Assembly: GCA_038211505.1 (NCBI GenBank)
Contig: JBBQVO010000148.1
Location: 1-8,564 of the forward strand
From: JBBQVO01 sp038211505
GTDB lineage: Bacteria; Chloroflexota; Dehalococcoidia; DSTF01; JACRBR01
Reading direction: 5' to 3'
DNA: 8,564 bases
Position 1 is the first letter of the stretch. Every line of letters starts with the position of its first letter. The notes under the pieces were generated by a model. The model saw only the letters and a list, made by a program, of their open reading frames with translations. It searched no databases and was not told the DNA's origin. A program made the position numbers and the translations under genes. Of this stretch, positions 1-5,571 are shown in pieces.

Positions 1-227
1 ATTGTGAGCGTCCTGGCCCCCCGCCGGAAGTCCCCACGTGCAGGAGGTCAAGTTGCACGGAGTCTGTAGCCCTACAAACCCATCCTAGGCGACGAGTGTT
101 AAGCAGCTATTAAACAGCCCCTAACATTGCGCCGCTGTTGACGCCGGATCCTCAGCCCCTCGCCTGTAGCTTCACGAACGCGCGCGATACGCTGTCCGCC
201 GGCGAGCCGCCGCAGGAGGAGGATGCC
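1..227. other. Upstream region of the racemase-family gene; no supported gene
   Basis: No coding region is supported here. A reading frame enters from the left edge and stops at 67-69, but it is too short to identify. Two small inverted repeats are visible: TGTAGCCCTACA at 65-76 (5-base arms, 2-base spacer) and an imperfect AT-rich one around 97-116 (TGTTAA, 7 bases, TTAAACA). An AGGAGGT at 42-48 precedes a TTG at 53, which opens an 11-codon frame ending at TAG 86-88. A TTGACG at 138-143 resembles a -35 box, but no -10 lies at a normal distance. Any role as leader or operator is inference. Confidence 0.35.
214..222 (+). promoter_or_regulatory. Ribosome binding site that fixes a GTG start
   Basis: AGGAGGAGG lies 5 bases before the GTG at 228-230. 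It decides the start of the enolase-superfamily gene against the longer in-frame TTG at 138, which has no such site and would add 30 residues not needed by the family fold. Confidence 0.75.
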
Positions 228-1343
228 GTGAAAATCACCGAACTCAAGACCCGCCGCTTCGTCTTGGACCAGTCCGATCACCCCTTTCATCCGACGTGGC
301 GCCCCTTCCCCGAGCGCCACCAGGACGTCACGATCGTCGAGATTCACACCGACGAGGGCATCACGGGCTACGGCGCCGGCGGCGTCCTGACGCGCCTCAA
401 CACCGTCGCCGCACTGTTCGTCGGCAAGGATCCGCTGGCCATCGAGGAGCACTGGCATCTGCTCCGCGGCATCGCCCACTTCATGGGCCGCCCGTGGCCG
501 ATCGAGATCGCGCTCTGGGACATCGCAGCGAAGAAGGCCGGCGTCCCGCTCGCAAAGCTACTCGGCGGCAAAAACGACAGGCTCCTCGCTTACTGCTCCA
601 CCGGCGAGATCCACCCGCTCGACCAGACCGTTCAAGATGTCCTCAAAATCCGGGAGCGCGGCTTCAAGGCCGTCAAGCTGCGCTTCCACAATGTCAACTG
701 GCGCGTCGATCTCGCGACGCTCGACGCCGTCCGCAAAGCCATCGGCGACACGATGACGATCATGGTCGACGGCAACTGGGGCTGGTACCTGCCCGGCGAT
801 CGCCGCACCGGCGCATGGGATCGCAAGACCGCGCGCCAGGTCGTGCGCGCGCTTGAAGACTACGACGTTTTCTGGATCGAAGAGCCCCTCTACGCCTACG
901 ACTACGACGGCCTCGCCGAAGTGCGCGCCAACACGACGGTGCGCGTCGCGGGCGGCGAACTGAATGCCGCGCTACACGAGTTCCAGGTCTACTTCGACAA
1001 AGGCTCGCTCGATGTCTACCAGCCGGATTGCACGTTCGCCGGAGGCATCACTGTCGCCAAAAAAGTGGCCGCCATCGCCGAATCGAAGGGCCTGCTGTTC
1101 GCGCCGCACACGTGGACGAACGGTCTCGGCCTCGCGGCGAACCTGCACGTCGCCGCCTCGGTCTCCAACTGCCCCTTCATCGAATACCCGTACGATCCGC
1201 CGAACTGGACCGAAGCCGAGCGCGACTTCATGTTCACCGAACCGCTGATGATCGACAACGAAGGCTACCTCCACGTACCAGCCAAGCCCGGCCTCGGCGT
1301 AGAGCTTGACGAAGCGCGCCTGAAGGCCCTCGAACGTGCCTAA
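228..1343 (+). CDS. Mandelate racemase/muconate lactonizing enzyme family protein (enolase superfamily)
   Basis: A 371-residue enzyme of the enolase superfamily, which uses Mg2+ to abstract a proton alpha to a carboxylate, giving racemisation, epimerisation or dehydration. The GTG start follows a strong SD and gives an N-terminal capping domain (about 1-120) and a barrel domain. Visible active-site residues are K150-L-R152 (second strand), metal ligands D181 (DGN), E218 (WIEEP) and E244 (GGE), the QPD D267 plus H294 (PHTW) dyad, and E319. Spacings E218-E244-D267-H294 equal those recalled for mandelate racemase (E221, E247, D270, H297), placing it in the MR subgroup. The usual KxK is KxR here, and an insertion of about 11 residues follows D181. 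It heads a likely three-gene plus-strand operon. The family is secure; the substrate is unknown, with a sugar-acid dehydratase or racemase both possible. Confidence 0.9.
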   Translation: MKITELKTRRFVLDQSDHPFHPTWRPFPERHQDVTIVEIHTDEGITGYGAGGVLTRLNTVAALFVGKDPLAIEEHWHLLRGIAHFMGRPWPIEIALWDIAAKKAGVPLAKLLGGKNDRLLAYCSTGEIHPLDQTVQDVLKIRERGFKAVKLRFHNVNWRVDLATLDAVRKAIGDTMTIMVDGNWGWYLPGDRRTGAWDRKTARQVVRALEDYDVFWIEEPLYAYDYDGLAEVRANTTVRVAGGELNAALHEFQVYFDKGSLDVYQPDCTFAGGITVAKKVAAIAESKGLLFAPHTWTNGLGLAANLHVAASVSNCPFIEYPYDPPNWTEAERDFMFTEPLMIDNEGYLHVPAKPGLGVELDEARLKALERA

Positions 1344-1701
1344 GTGGCTGCCGCTCGTCGCCGGCATCGTGCTCGCGGGCGTCAGCGTGCTCGCCGTCAT
1401 CTACTGGCAGGTGGCGGCCGGCGCCGTCGGCACATCGCGCGGCCTCGTCGTCACGAACTTGCGCTCCGACACCGTCACCCTCTCGTTCGATGACGGCACG
1501 TCGATCAGCGTTGCGCCCGCGAAGTCCGAGACAACAGTCGCGCAAAAGTCCCATTTTCCACAGAACGCTCGCGTAACGGACGCCGACGGCAACCTCATCT
1601 TCGAGGAGATGATCGACTATAAGCTGCTTTCCGATGCCGGCTATCGCGTGGCGATCGGCACCGACCGCATCGTCGTGCCCATCGCACCTCTGCAGGATTG
1701 A
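1336..1701 (+). CDS. Small membrane-anchored protein of unknown function
   Basis: A 121-residue protein whose family I do not recognise. The GTG start at 1336 lies inside the end of the preceding gene (8-base overlap), with GAAGG at 1322-1326 as a plausible SD, so translational coupling is likely. Residues 5-30 form one hydrophobic segment (WLPLVAGIVLAGVSVLAVIY), probably an N-in signal anchor. The remaining 90 residues are polar with alternating hydrophobic residues (for example GLVVTNLRSDTVTLSF), suggesting a small beta-rich extracytoplasmic domain. There are no cysteines, catalytic motifs or lipobox. The overlap with the racemase-family gene and the amidohydrolase 60 bases downstream suggest co-expression, but a link to their substrate is only inference. 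Confidence 0.75.
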   Translation: MPKWLPLVAGIVLAGVSVLAVIYWQVAAGAVGTSRGLVVTNLRSDTVTLSFDDGTSISVAPAKSETTVAQKSHFPQNARVTDADGNLIFEEMIDYKLLSDAGYRVAIGTDRIVVPIAPLQD

Positions 1702-1760
1702 ACGAACCACGCAGCCGTGCAACAGTGCGGCCGTCTCCCACCACCCACGGAGTCTCTCGC

Positions 1761-2981
1761 ATGCCCGCCATTCTGATCGAAGACGTCACGCTGATCGACG
1801 GAACCGGCGATCAGCCGCGCCCGCACACCAGCGTCCTCGTCGACGATGGCCGCATCGCACGCGTCGGCACCACGGACGCGATCGTCGCGCCCGACGGCGC
1901 GCAGCGCATCGCCGGGGGCGGCCGAACGCTGATGCCGGGACTGACGGACGCGCACGTGCATTTCGGCCTCGTCGAGGCGGGCGACCACGATCCGCCGGAG
2001 AGTCACGTCAGCTACGCCGTCAAAGTGATCGAGAACATCCGGCTCGCGCTCGACGAAGGCTTCACGACCGTCCGTGACGCCGGCGCGCTCGATCCCGCGT
2101 TCGCCGCCGCTGTCGAGACCGGCGAGCTCCCCGGCCCGACGATCCTGCCGTCCGGCGCGTTCCTGACGATCACCGGCGGCCACGGCGACCATCGCTCGCG
2201 ATGGGATGATCATCCATCGCCGTCGATCCCCGGCCTGCTCGCCCGCAGCGAGATCGTCGACGGCCCGGACGCCGTGCGACGCGCCGCGCGCATGCAGATC
2301 CGCCGCGGGGCAACGCAGGTGAAGCTGATGGCCTCCGGCGGCGTCATGTCGCCGAGCGACCCGATCGAGAGCCTCCAGTTCTCCGTCGCAGAAATGCGCG
2401 CTGCCGTCGAGGAGGCGGAATCCTTCGGGCTCTACGTCATGGCCCACTGTCATACGTCAGGCGCGATGGATCGCGCGCTCGATGCGGGCGTGCGCTCGAT
2501 CGAACACGGCAGCATTCTCGACGACCGCACGGCCCACCGCATGGCGGCGCAAGGCGCCATCCTCGTGCCAACGCTGGTGATCATCGAGATCCTCTCGCGC
2601 CACGACGCGCTGCCGGCGTTCAGCCGCCACAAGCTCGACATCGTCCACCGTGAGATGGCGAACAGCGTGAGGATGGCGCGGGACGCGGGCGTCAGCATTG
2701 GCTCCGGCTCTGATCTACTCGGCCCGCGTCAGCGCCGCCGTGCCGGCGAGCTCGTCGAGAAGGCGAAGCATCTCGGCGCCATGGGAGCCATCGTCAGCGC
2801 CACGAAGACGAACGCCGAGCTCTTCCGCCTCGACGATCGCATGGGCACGATCGAAGAAGGCAAGCAAGCCGACCTGATCCTTGTCCACGGAGATCCGATC
2901 GCCGATATCGGCGTCCTCGTGGACGCGCGTAACATCCCGCTCGTGATCAAGGCTGGAACGATCGTCAAGGATCAGCTGTAA
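1761..2981 (+). CDS. Metal-dependent amidohydrolase (imidazolonepropionase/prolidase-like)
   Basis: A 406-residue cytoplasmic amidohydrolase. It starts at ATG 1761 with GGAG at 1749-1752, preferred over an in-frame TTG at 1698 that overlaps the upstream stop. Residues 1-58 and about 365-406 form the composite beta-sandwich domain, and the middle is a metal-binding barrel. Metal-site residues are all visible: H65-x-H67 (DAHVHF), K188 (QVKLMASGG, the lysine usually carboxylated), H229 (MAHCH), H249 (SIEHGS) and D318 (GSGSDLL). This set is typical of the binuclear amidohydrolases related to imidazolonepropionase and to Xaa-Pro/Xaa-Arg dipeptidases. The enzyme should hydrolyse an amide, cyclic amide or small peptide. 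It lies 59 bases after the small membrane protein on the same strand, probably in one operon. No terminator is evident in the 37 bases before the converging thioredoxin gene. The substrate cannot be told. Confidence 0.9.
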   Translation: MPAILIEDVTLIDGTGDQPRPHTSVLVDDGRIARVGTTDAIVAPDGAQRIAGGGRTLMPGLTDAHVHFGLVEAGDHDPPESHVSYAVKVIENIRLALDEGFTTVRDAGALDPAFAAAVETGELPGPTILPSGAFLTITGGHGDHRSRWDDHPSPSIPGLLARSEIVDGPDAVRRAARMQIRRGATQVKLMASGGVMSPSDPIESLQFSVAEMRAAVEEAESFGLYVMAHCHTSGAMDRALDAGVRSIEHGSILDDRTAHRMAAQGAILVPTLVIIEILSRHDALPAFSRHKLDIVHREMANSVRMARDAGVSIGSGSDLLGPRQRRRAGELVEKAKHLGAMGAIVSATKTNAELFRLDDRMGTIEEGKQADLILVHGDPIADIGVLVDARNIPLVIKAGTIVKDQL

Positions 2982-3018
2982 CGACGAGTTCGCGTCCGCC
3001 TATGCACTCGATGTCCGC

Positions 3019-3660
3019 TCACGGCAGCCCTGCCGCCTGCAGCCGCTCACGCGCTTTGTCCTGCGTCACTGGCCCGTACTGAAAGCCGGCGATCGTGCCA
3101 TCGCGCGCGACGAAGAAGCTGTCGGGCAGCCCCTGCAGGTGATACTGGTCGTAGACGCTGCCTCCGCGATCGAGCAGCAACGGCAACGTCAGGCTGCGTG
3201 TCTGAAGAAAGCCGTTCGCGGTCTCGAGGTCGTCTTTCCAGTTCACAACCAGCACTTCGAGCCCGTCGGCGTGTTTTGCGTCGTACACCGCCTGGATGTC
3301 CGGCATCTCCTTGCGGCATGGCACGCACCACGACGCCCAGAAGTTCACCCAGACGACCTTGCCACGCAGATCGCTCAGTTTCACTAGTTTCCCGCTTGCG
3401 TCTCTCAGCACGAAGTCAGGCGCGGTCTGCCCGATCAGCGGCGCATTCGAATCGAGCGCGCCGAGCCCCGCCTCAGCCGTCGCTGCGAACGTGCTCGTCG
3501 GAGCTCCGGCTACGCTCACGGGAGCCCCGCTCGCACTCGAATCGCCGCGTTGCGCACGCACGAGCAGCACCGCACCCGCGAGCACCGCGATGACCACCGC
3601 TGCAATCCCAAGTCGCACGATCGGGCGTTCCAGAACCGGCGTCTCACGTCGCTCTTGCAT
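3019..3660 (-). CDS. Membrane-anchored TlpA/ResA-like thiol-disulfide oxidoreductase
   Basis: A 213-residue thioredoxin-fold protein of the TlpA/ResA (AhpC/TSA-Redoxin) group, expected outside the membrane to reduce or exchange disulfides, for example in cytochrome c maturation. Residues 15-36 form an N-terminal membrane anchor with positive residues on its inner side, and 37-75 are a Ser/Ala/Gly/Pro-rich linker. The domain begins at GQTAPDFVLRD (77-87). The redox motif is W111-C112-V-P-C115 (FWASWCVPC), and the likely cis-proline is P179 (GLPDSFFV). The ATG at 3660 is chosen because it directly precedes the charged N-terminus. GTG codons at 3663 and 3669 are alternatives, and longer starts would run into the divergent gene. 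No good SD is present; a TATAGT 7 bases before the ATG fits a leaderless mRNA. No cytochrome biogenesis genes are in view, so the partner is unknown. Confidence 0.9.
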   Translation of the reverse strand: MQERRETPVLERPIVRLGIAAVVIAVLAGAVLLVRAQRGDSSASGAPVSVAGAPTSTFAATAEAGLGALDSNAPLIGQTAPDFVLRDASGKLVKLSDLRGKVVWVNFWASWCVPCRKEMPDIQAVYDAKHADGLEVLVVNWKDDLETANGFLQTRSLTLPLLLDRGGSVYDQYHLQGLPDSFFVARDGTIAGFQYGPVTQDKARERLQAAGLP

Positions 3661-3667
3661 CACACTC

Positions 3668-3673
3668 ACTATA
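3668..3673 (-). promoter_or_regulatory. Possible -10 box for a leaderless thioredoxin transcript
   Basis: On the minus strand TATAGT (5 of 6 matches to TATAAT) ends 7 bases before the ATG at 3660, so transcription would begin at or next to the start codon. No SD precedes that ATG, which fits. No convincing -35 box is present, so this is a weak call. Confidence 0.3.
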
Positions 3674-3714
3674 CGCGCGAGCTGGCATTCAGGCTGTGCG
3701 ATACTGCCGAAACG

Positions 3715-3721
3715 AAGGAGG
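3715..3721 (+). promoter_or_regulatory. Strong ribosome binding site in front of a non-standard start
   Basis: AAGGAGG is a near-perfect SD, and 6 bases after it comes ACG (3728-3730), in frame with the nucleotidyltransferase reading frame. No ATG, GTG or TTG lies anywhere in the normal window behind it. It is the main evidence for placing the gene start at the ACG. Confidence 0.55.
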
Positions 3722-3727
3722 CGCCAG

Positions 3728-4081
3728 ACGAACGAACGACGCGACCAGGAACAAGCGCTGCGCCGCCTGATCGCCATATTCGATGCGGTCGGCATCGAGT
3801 ACATGCTCACGGGCTCGCTCGCCGCAAGCCTCTACTCGACGCCGCGGATGACTCGCGATGTGGACGTGCTCATCGACCCAGGTCGCGAGCCGCGCGTCGT
3901 GCGCAACCTCCTCAAGAAGGTGCTCCTCGAAGAATTCACGGCGTACGAGGAGCAGATCGACGAGGCCTTCGCGATGCGCTCAATGTTCAACGTGCTCGAT
4001 GGTGCGGCCCTGACGAAGATCGACGTGATCATCCGCGATCCATCGCGCGACGCCGACGAGATCTTCCAGCGTCGCGCTTGA
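3728..4081 (+). CDS. Small nucleotidyltransferase-fold protein, C-terminally short, apparent ACG start
   Basis: A 117-residue product if read from ACG 3728. It shows the N-terminal core of the polymerase-beta-like nucleotidyltransferase fold: a leading helix (LRRLIAIFDAVGIEYM), G29-S30, then D44-V-D46 (TRDVDVLID) and a third acidic residue D99 (KIDVII), together the usual metal-binding triad. This resembles stand-alone nucleotidyltransferases of the AbiEii/MNT type, some of which are toxin or antitoxin components, but no partner gene is adjacent. Proteins of this kind usually run to about 170-200 residues. Here the frame stops right after the third acidic strand, and no continuation is seen in other frames before the lipoprotein gene. 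No ATG, GTG or TTG lies between the SD and the core. The only in-frame standard start upstream lies within the divergent thioredoxin gene, and the next internal one (M26) would remove the first helix. It may be a decayed remnant or a genuinely ACG-initiated minimal protein. Confidence 0.6.
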   Translation, partial: TNERRDQEQALRRLIAIFDAVGIEYMLTGSLAASLYSTPRMTRDVDVLIDPGREPRVVRNLLKKVLLEEFTAYEEQIDEAFAMRSMFNVLDGAALTKIDVIIRDPSRDADEIFQRRA

Positions 4082-4114
4082 CGCAGTAGGGCAGGGCCGG
4101 TAACAACACTGCAT

Positions 4115-4876
4115 ATGCGACGACGGGCGCGAGCGTGCCAATGGGTGGGGCGTGGTTGGTTGCTTGGGGCGGTTGCCATGGCCGCGGCGACGTTCGCTGG
4201 CTGCGGCATCACGAAGGCGCCGACGGCCGTCTCGACGCCGCCACCCGTGACCGCCAACCTACTCTCAAACCCCGGATTCGAACAGGGCGATCTCTCGTGG
4301 CAGTTCAAGGATCAGCCCGAATGGTCGGCCTTCTCCATCGGCGACACTGGCCGCACGGGCGTGCACAGCCTCCATCTCCAGCTCCATGGCGATGACGCCG
4401 CCACTGGCACGCACATCGCCGGCGCGCTGACGACGATCACTCCGAAAGACTTTCCCGACTACGTCTCCGGTTTCTATCGCGTCGACGACTGGCACCCGTC
4501 GACGACGTTCCAATACTTGCAGTTCGTCGTAGCGGTCCACGGCGACTTCGGCGGCGGCTCCGCGATCCAGGAGATGCGCTTCCCGATCGCCGGCATCGAT
4601 CGGGAGCCCTTCATGCTCTCGAACGCGCGCTTCCTCTTCCTCAGCCGCGGCGCACCCGCGCTGCGCCAATGGACGTACTTCGGCTATCCGCTCAAGCAGG
4701 CGTTCGCGTCCCGCCTTGGCGCCGTGCCGACAACCTGGACGTCGATCGACATCTTCTTCGAGGTGCGCTACGACGGCAAGACAGCAGATCAGCCCGCTAC
4801 GTCCGCCGACGTCTCGTTCGACGATCTCTACGCCGGTCCGCAGATCAGCAACCCGAACCACCCGCCGGCACTCTGA
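4115..4876 (+). CDS. Putative lipoprotein with carbohydrate-binding-like N-terminal segment
   Basis: A 253-residue secreted protein. The N-terminus has a basic stretch (MRRRARA), a hydrophobic core (about 15-28) and a lipobox-like TFAGC, with C30 as the likely lipidated cysteine; the -3 residue is F rather than the usual L. A Pro/Thr-rich linker (35-46) follows. The mature part opens with NLLSNPGFEQGDLSW (48-62), typical of galactose-binding-like/CBM4-9 beta-sandwich modules, and near the end it has SFDDLYAGP, also common at the close of such modules. The centre (about 110-210) is aromatic-rich and not recognised. No SD precedes ATG 4115; a GTG at 4145 is an alternative but gives a poorer signal peptide. 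It begins 33 bases after the nucleotidyltransferase frame, yet no functional link is evident. A role in cell-surface glycan binding is inference. Confidence 0.75.
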   Translation: MRRRARACQWVGRGWLLGAVAMAAATFAGCGITKAPTAVSTPPPVTANLLSNPGFEQGDLSWQFKDQPEWSAFSIGDTGRTGVHSLHLQLHGDDAATGTHIAGALTTITPKDFPDYVSGFYRVDDWHPSTTFQYLQFVVAVHGDFGGGSAIQEMRFPIAGIDREPFMLSNARFLFLSRGAPALRQWTYFGYPLKQAFASRLGAVPTTWTSIDIFFEVRYDGKTADQPATSADVSFDDLYAGPQISNPNHPPAL

Positions 4877-4932
4877 ACTCTCGGTCGAACACGGATAGGT
4901 GAACGGGCGACCACGACGGCGGTGGACAACAG

Positions 4933-4957
4933 AAAAGCGCCCGTGACAGGCGCTCTG
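4933..4957 (-). terminator. Intrinsic terminator of rpsT
   Basis: Read on the minus strand, AGCGCC, a 7-base loop and GGCGCT (4954 to 4936) form a 6-bp GC-rich stem followed by TTTTCTGTT. It lies about 30 bases after the rpsT stop codon. There is no T-run on the plus side, so it is not an obvious terminator for the converging lipoprotein gene. Confidence 0.65.
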
Positions 4958-4986
4958 TCCTCGGCGACACCGCATCGACTCGAGAC

Positions 4987-5379
4987 TTAGCTCTTCGCGG
5001 CCTTGGACGTGCTCGTCTTCTTCGCGGCGGTCTTCTTCGTGGCCTTCGCCGCCGTCTTCGTCGTAGCCTTGGTGGCCGTCTTGCGGGCGCGCTTCGGCGC
5101 TTCCTCGGCCACCGGCCCGGCGGCGACCTTGTTCAATTGCCGCGCCATCCGCGACTTATGTCGCGCGACGGCGTTCTTATGGACGACATTCCCCTTCTTG
5201 GCCCGGTCGAGAATGCTCGAAGCCTCGGCGATCGCCGCCTGCGCGTCGTCGGCGCCGGAAGCGATGGCGGTGTGCGCCTTTTTCACGGCCGTGCGCGCGC
5301 CCGTGCGCGTCGTCTTGTTGCGCTCGCGGTGCGCCTCGTTCTGGCGCCAGCGCTTCAGTGCTGATTTCGAATGTGCCAA
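4987..5379 (-). CDS. rpsT: 30S ribosomal protein S20 with Lys/Ala-rich C-terminal tail
   Basis: A 130-residue S20, a primary 16S rRNA-binding protein of the small subunit. The TTG start at 5379 gives the classic N-terminus (M)AHSKSALKRWRQNEAHRERN. GGAGGT (5387-5392 on the minus strand) lies 7 bases before it, so the in-frame ATG at 5394, which lies upstream of that site, is rejected. Residues 1-86 cover the helical S20 core, including ILDRAKKGNVVHKNAVARHKS, which is near the usual family length of about 85-90. Residues 87-130 are an added, presumably disordered tail of Lys, Ala and Thr (for example KATKKTAAKKT), resembling histone H1-type tails and likely to add nonspecific RNA contacts. It is transcribed alone from a promoter at 5434-5462, ends in its own terminator, and diverges from the MurJ-family gene. 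Confidence 0.96.
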   Translation of the reverse strand: MAHSKSALKRWRQNEAHRERNKTTRTGARTAVKKAHTAIASGADDAQAAIAEASSILDRAKKGNVVHKNAVARHKSRMARQLNKVAAGPVAEEAPKRARKTATKATTKTAAKATKKTAAKKTSTSKAAKS

Positions 5380-5386
5380 GCGGCCT

Positions 5387-5392
5387 ACCTCC
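5387..5392 (-). promoter_or_regulatory. Ribosome binding site selecting the TTG start of rpsT
   Basis: GGAGGT on the minus strand, 7 bases before TTG 5379-5377. Its position rules out the upstream in-frame ATG at 5394 and matches the conserved AHSKSA start of S20. Confidence 0.8.
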
Positions 5393-5433
5393 ATGCCGGC
5401 GCGAGCGTCTGCCGCCGCCGGAAACTGCCTGTC

Positions 5434-5462
5434 ATGCTACCGGCAGGCTCGTACTCTGTCCA
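5434..5462 (-). promoter_or_regulatory. Probable sigma-70-type promoter of rpsT
   Basis: On the minus strand TGGACA (5462-5457, 5 of 6 to TTGACA), a 17-base spacer, then TAGCAT (5439-5434, 4 of 6 to TATAAT). The expected start near 5427 gives a leader of about 48 bases, including an imperfect CTGCC/GGCAG inverted repeat overlapping the promoter. Location and spacing suit rpsT; no mapping data are available. Confidence 0.5.
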
Positions 5463-5473
5463 ACGCGGCGCGC

Positions 5474-5490
5474 GTTCGCGTCCCGCGAAC
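5474..5490. repeat. 17-base palindrome between rpsT and the MurJ-family gene
   Basis: GTTCGCG, TCC, CGCGAAC is a perfect 7-base inverted repeat with a 3-base centre. It sits 11 bases upstream of the rpsT -35 box and 81 bases before the flippase start, where a regulator could act on either gene. It has no U-run, so it is not a terminator. A role as an operator is inference. Confidence 0.45.
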
Positions 5491-5571
5491 TGTGGAGTGC
5501 GACAATCCGCGCGTAGTATGCTTCTGCAACGCGTCACACCCGCGCCGGGCGCTCCACACAGAATCGCTATC

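Noticed and set aside
1..10. Resemblance to the lac operator (ATTGTGAGCG)
   Set aside because: Only 10 bases match, at the window edge, and the symmetric half is absent; a chance match is likely.
138..170. Promoter TTGACG ... TGTAGC before the racemase-family gene
   Set aside because: The spacer is 21 bases, outside the usual 16-19, and no better -10 lies at the right distance.
1641..2453. 270-codon open frame on the minus strand opposite the amidohydrolase
   Set aside because: No recognisable motif, composition of a GC-rich shadow frame, and the plus strand carries all amidohydrolase metal ligands.
2982..3018. Terminator between the converging amidohydrolase and thioredoxin genes
   Set aside because: Only a 4-bp CGAG/CTCG pairing with a long loop and no T-run; not supportable.
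3296..3727. Upstream extension of the nucleotidyltransferase frame to an ATG at 3296
   Set aside because: The extension lies antisense to the thioredoxin gene, is Ser/Arg/Ala-rich without fold features, and ignores the strong SD at 3715.
4265..4975. 236-codon open frame on the minus strand opposite the lipoprotein gene
   Set aside because: It runs through the rpsT terminator, has shadow-like composition, and lacks any recognisable motif.
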